This document shows, piece by piece, positions 5,612-7,750 of a DNA stretch of 7,750 nt; positions within the stretch are counted from its first letter, which is position 1, and each line of letters opens with the position of its first letter. A model generated the notes under the pieces. The model searched no databases and was not told where the DNA came from. It saw only the letters and a program-made list of their open reading frames with translations. This stretch comes from Deltaproteobacteria bacterium (lineage in GTDB: Bacteria; Desulfobacterota; Binatia; DP-6), in assembly GCA_005879245.1 (NCBI GenBank), contig VBLA01000254.1:1-7750 (forward strand), given 5' to 3'. A program made the translations under genes and the position numbers.

Positions 5612-6634
5612 ATGCGGGCAATGGGCCGGGCGGAGACGCATGCGTCGCGGGCGAAGGCGCGCGGGCTTCCGCGCGCGCGGCTCACCTTTGCGGCGTTTCC
5701 CTTCATGCTGCCGGTGCTCGTGGACGAGGTCCCCGAGGGCCCGGACTGGGTGTTCGAGCTGAAGCTGGACGGCGTCCGCGTGCTCGCGTTGCGCGCGCAC
5801 GGTCGCGCCCGACTCTGCTCGCGGAACGGCCTCGACGTGACGGGCCAGTATCCCGAAGTCGCCGCCGCGATCGACCGCCTGCCGGGTGAGGATCTCGTGC
5901 TCGACGGGGAGATCGTGGCGCTTGACGAGCAGGGGCGGCCGAGCTTCCAGCTCCTCCAGCGCCGGATGCACACGACACGACCCGTCGCGTCCGTGCCGAT
6001 CGTCGCGTACCTCTACGACTGCCTCGCGCTCCGGGGGCGAGACCTCCGCGGGCTCGGGCTCCGCGACCGGAAGGCGCGCCTCCGTGAGCTCGTCCCGGCG
6101 ATCGATCCGCTGCGCTACACCGACCACTTCGAGGGAGACGGCGAGCGCTTCTTCCGCGCGGCCTGCGAGGCGGGCCTCGAGGGCGTGATCGCGAAGCGGG
6201 CGGACGGTCCATACCGCGGGGGGCGACACCCCGAGTGGCGCAAGATCAAGTGTCAGCGGCGTCAGGAGTTCGTGATCGGCGGCTACACCGACCCGAAGGG
6301 TACCCGTGCGCACCTCGGTGCCGTTCATCTCGGGGTGTACGAGGACGACGCGCTCGTCTACGTCGGCCGCGCGGGGTCGGGCCTGGACGAAGCGGGGCTC
6401 CGTGACCTCCACCGGCGGCTGCACGCGCGCGAGGTCGCCACGTGCCCTTTCACGCGCGGGGAACCGCCACGGGGGCGCGAGCACCACTGGGTGCGCCCCG
6501 AGCTGGTGTGCGAGGTGCGCTTCTCGGAGTGGACGACCGACGGCCACCTCCGCCATCCGGTGTTCCTGGGGCTCCGCGAGGACAAGCGGCCGGAGGAGGT
6601 TCGCCGCGAGCGAGCGGCTACACCTCGATCGTGA
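5612..6634 (+). CDS. ligD: Stand-alone LigD-type ATP-dependent DNA ligase
   Basis: This protein of about 340 residues joins nicked or broken DNA through a lysyl-AMP intermediate and is the expected partner of Ku. Motif I is ELKLDGVRVLAL, with the adenylated Lys at 5762-5764 (residue 51). Then come CSRNGLDVTGQYPEV, motif III DGEIVALDEQGRPSFQLLQ, motif IIIa VAYLYDCLALRGRDL, motif IV EGVIAKRADGPY and motif V EWRKIKC. The OB domain follows with FVIGGYTDPKG, LVYVGRAGSGLDE, VCEVRFSEWTTDGHLRHP and FLGLREDK. Only nucleotidyltransferase and OB domains are present: the polymerase and phosphoesterase domains of full LigD are missing here. The start is uncertain: ATG 5612 is chosen, with ATG 5621 and GTG 5579 as alternatives, none with a clear SD. 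The stop overlaps the convergent TusA-like gene by 17 nt. The symbol denotes the family; single-domain versions are sometimes called LigC or Lig. Confidence 0.94.
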   Translation: MRAMGRAETHASRAKARGLPRARLTFAAFPFMLPVLVDEVPEGPDWVFELKLDGVRVLALRAHGRARLCSRNGLDVTGQYPEVAAAIDRLPGEDLVLDGEIVALDEQGRPSFQLLQRRMHTTRPVASVPIVAYLYDCLALRGRDLRGLGLRDRKARLRELVPAIDPLRYTDHFEGDGERFFRAACEAGLEGVIAKRADGPYRGGRHPEWRKIKCQRRQEFVIGGYTDPKGTRAHLGAVHLGVYEDDALVYVGRAGSGLDEAGLRDLHRRLHAREVATCPFTRGEPPRGREHHWVRPELVCEVRFSEWTTDGHLRHPVFLGLREDKRPEEVRRERAATPRS

Positions 6635-6851
6635 TGCGCCAGAGGCCGCCCTCCTCGCTCGCTCGCACCACGTGATGTCCCGCCGCCTCGGCCGCCCGGG
6701 GGATGTCGCGCGCCCCCTGGGCGTCGTCGAGCACGAGGTCGATCTCTTCCCCGCACGCGAGCGTCTCGAGGGCGAGCTTCGCCTTGGCCCAGCTGAGCGG
6801 GCACTTGACGCCGCGGAGGTCGAGCACGGGACGGGCGGGCTCAACGCTCAT
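6618..6851 (-). CDS. TusA/SirA-family sulfur-carrier protein
   Basis: This 77-residue protein has the TusA fold pattern: VLDLRGVKCPLSWAKAKLALETL, then a GEEIDLVLDD strand, RDIPRAAEAAGHHVV and a final strand LWRITIEV. Cys17 is the likely persulfide carrier. The family motif is CPxP; here it is CPLS (17-20), so the second Pro is replaced by Ser. TusA proteins pass sulfur to tRNA thiolation, molybdopterin or dissimilatory sulfur pathways; which applies here cannot be read from the sequence. The ATG at 6851 lies inside the HicB coding region (11-nt overlap) and has no SD of its own, so translation may depend on coupling with HicB. The stop lies within the convergent ligase gene (17-nt overlap). 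Confidence 0.9.
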   Translation of the reverse strand: MSVEPARPVLDLRGVKCPLSWAKAKLALETLACGEEIDLVLDDAQGARDIPRAAEAAGHHVVRASEEGGLWRITIEV

Positions 6852-7068
6852 GGCGACGAAAGGGAACGGCCGACGGGGGAGGGACAGGCAGACCGTGAGC
6901 GGCGAGGTAGTCGAGCCAGGCGCGGATCGTGACCTCGAGCTCCTCGATGGCGCGTCCCGGGGTGGGGGCCAGGCCGGAGAGCCCCGGGATCTCGTCGCAG
7001 GTGGCGACGCATTCGCCGTCCCGGTCGGACCAGGACGTCCGGTACGCGTAGGCCGGGAGGTCAGGCAT
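6841..7068 (-). CDS. hicB: HicB-family antitoxin
   Basis: This 75-residue protein has the HicB partial-RNase-H-like domain: YAYRTSWSDRDGECVATC (7-24), then EIPGLSGLAPTPGRAIEELE (26-45) and AWLDYLAAHGLPVPPP (50-65). This matches the family pattern of a Tyr-rich first strand, a PGLSG turn, a TP-x-x-A-x-x-E helix and a G-x-P-x-P ending. HicB binds and blocks the HicA mRNA nuclease. No C-terminal ribbon-helix-helix or HTH domain is visible; the tail is only SAVPFRRHER, so self-repression by DNA binding would need another part. The ATG at 7068 overlaps the HicA stop by 8 nt, and the stop overlaps the TusA-like start by 11 nt. The order toxin then antitoxin is the usual one for hicAB. Confidence 0.85.
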   Translation of the reverse strand: MPDLPAYAYRTSWSDRDGECVATCDEIPGLSGLAPTPGRAIEELEVTIRAWLDYLAAHGLPVPPPSAVPFRRHER

Positions 7069-7309
7069 GGGCGCGCGCCTTCGCCGCCTCGAGCATGCGC
7101 CTCACCTGGTAGGCCTTGGCGCGTCCGTTCGGGCCTTTCTGGAGGCTGAAGGCGCTCAGCGCGGCGTGGCGGAAGATGCGATGGCCGCGCACCTGGCGGA
7201 CCTTCTGGAAGCCGAGCTCACGTCCGAGCTGGACCGCCTCTTCGAAGCTGAGCGCATGCGGGCTCCGACGGGCTTTTTCGAGCAGCTTCCGATCGACCGC
7301 CATCGGCAT
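7061..7309 (-). CDS. hicA: HicA-family mRNA interferase toxin
   Basis: This 82-residue protein starts at ATG 7309; ATG 7303 (MAVDRK) is equally possible and has GGGA at a better distance. It has the HicA double-stranded-RNA-binding-like fold: [19 protein letters not shown] (22-40), RGHRIFRH (41-48), [21 protein letters not shown] (55-75). The family usually has GSHHIF; here it is RGHRIF, which keeps the first His (His43, the usual catalytic residue) but changes the Gly-Ser before it and the second His. The late K-x-Y-x-V-R motif before the last helix is typical. HicA cleaves mRNA and arrests translation until HicB neutralises it. The 28-residue N-terminal stretch ([14 protein letters not shown]) is somewhat long for the family. 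Whether the toxin is active is not decided by the sequence. Confidence 0.82.
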   Translation of the reverse strand: MPMAVDRKLLEKARRSPHALSFEEAVQLGRELGFQKVRQVRGHRIFRHAALSAFSLQKGPNGRAKAYQVRRMLEAAKARAHA

Positions 7310-7370
7310 CCCGCGCTACGCCGGCGGCGGGGTCGACGCAATGCCTGGTGGCGCAATACGCCGGGCCGGA
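7310..7370. other. Gap between thiolase stop and hicA start
   Basis: This 61-nt GC-rich gap separates the thiolase gene from hicA on the same strand. It must contain any promoter specific to hicAB. I see no rho-independent terminator with a T-run and no clear -35/-10 pair, so read-through from the thiolase gene is possible. Confidence 0.4.

Positions 7371-7750
<380 letters not shown>

Noticed and set aside
5582..6844. A 420-codon minus-strand frame opposite the ligase
   Set aside because: The plus-strand ligase motifs are unambiguous; the antisense translation has no domain pattern.

Overview
The window is high-GC (roughly 70% by eye), gene-dense bacterial DNA with short intergenic gaps, GTG starts, many 1-17 nt gene overlaps and Shine-Dalgarno (SD) sites at some genes. 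The gene styles (short MerR regulator with TPRs, Ku plus a stand-alone LigD-type ligase, SCP2 protein, thiolase) suggest an uncultivated soil or sediment bacterium of the Rokubacteria/Methylomirabilota or delta-proteobacterial type. That taxonomic guess is inference. No RNA gene, CRISPR array, insertion sequence or prophage gene is visible.

Left part (1-1550): the 3' end of a GNAT acetyltransferase resembling the acetyltransferase domain of N-acetylglutamate synthase is coupled to a small two-helix membrane protein. These converge on two minus-strand genes, a short phasin-like protein and an SCP2 sterol-carrier-like protein. The two stop codons lie in a 12-bp palindrome that closes all six frames.

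Middle left (1555-3233, plus strand): a CblC/MMACHC- or QueG-like protein with a cysteine-rich C-terminal Fe-S region overlaps by 4 nt (GTGA) a diaminopimelate-epimerase (DapF) homologue. In that homologue both catalytic cysteine positions are serine. This pair is the most unusual content of the window and may be a small uncharacterised pathway.

Middle right (3166-6634): a compact non-homologous end-joining locus. Ku, a MerR-HTH/TPR protein and a DUF72 protein form a minus-strand operon with no gaps. A stand-alone ATP-dependent DNA ligase is transcribed divergently from a short shared promoter region. The MerR/TPR gene has a frameshift near 3967; its restored frame ends in a TGA that overlaps the DUF72 ATG by one base, which shows where the real C-terminus lies.

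Right part (6618-7750, minus strand): the 3' end of a thiolase, then HicA toxin, HicB antitoxin and a TusA-like sulfur carrier whose coding regions overlap, so they are probably one transcript.

The SCP2, phasin-like and thiolase genes hint at fatty-acid or polyester metabolism. Ku and the ligase give template-free double-strand-break repair. No polymerase or nuclease partner of the ligase is in the window.
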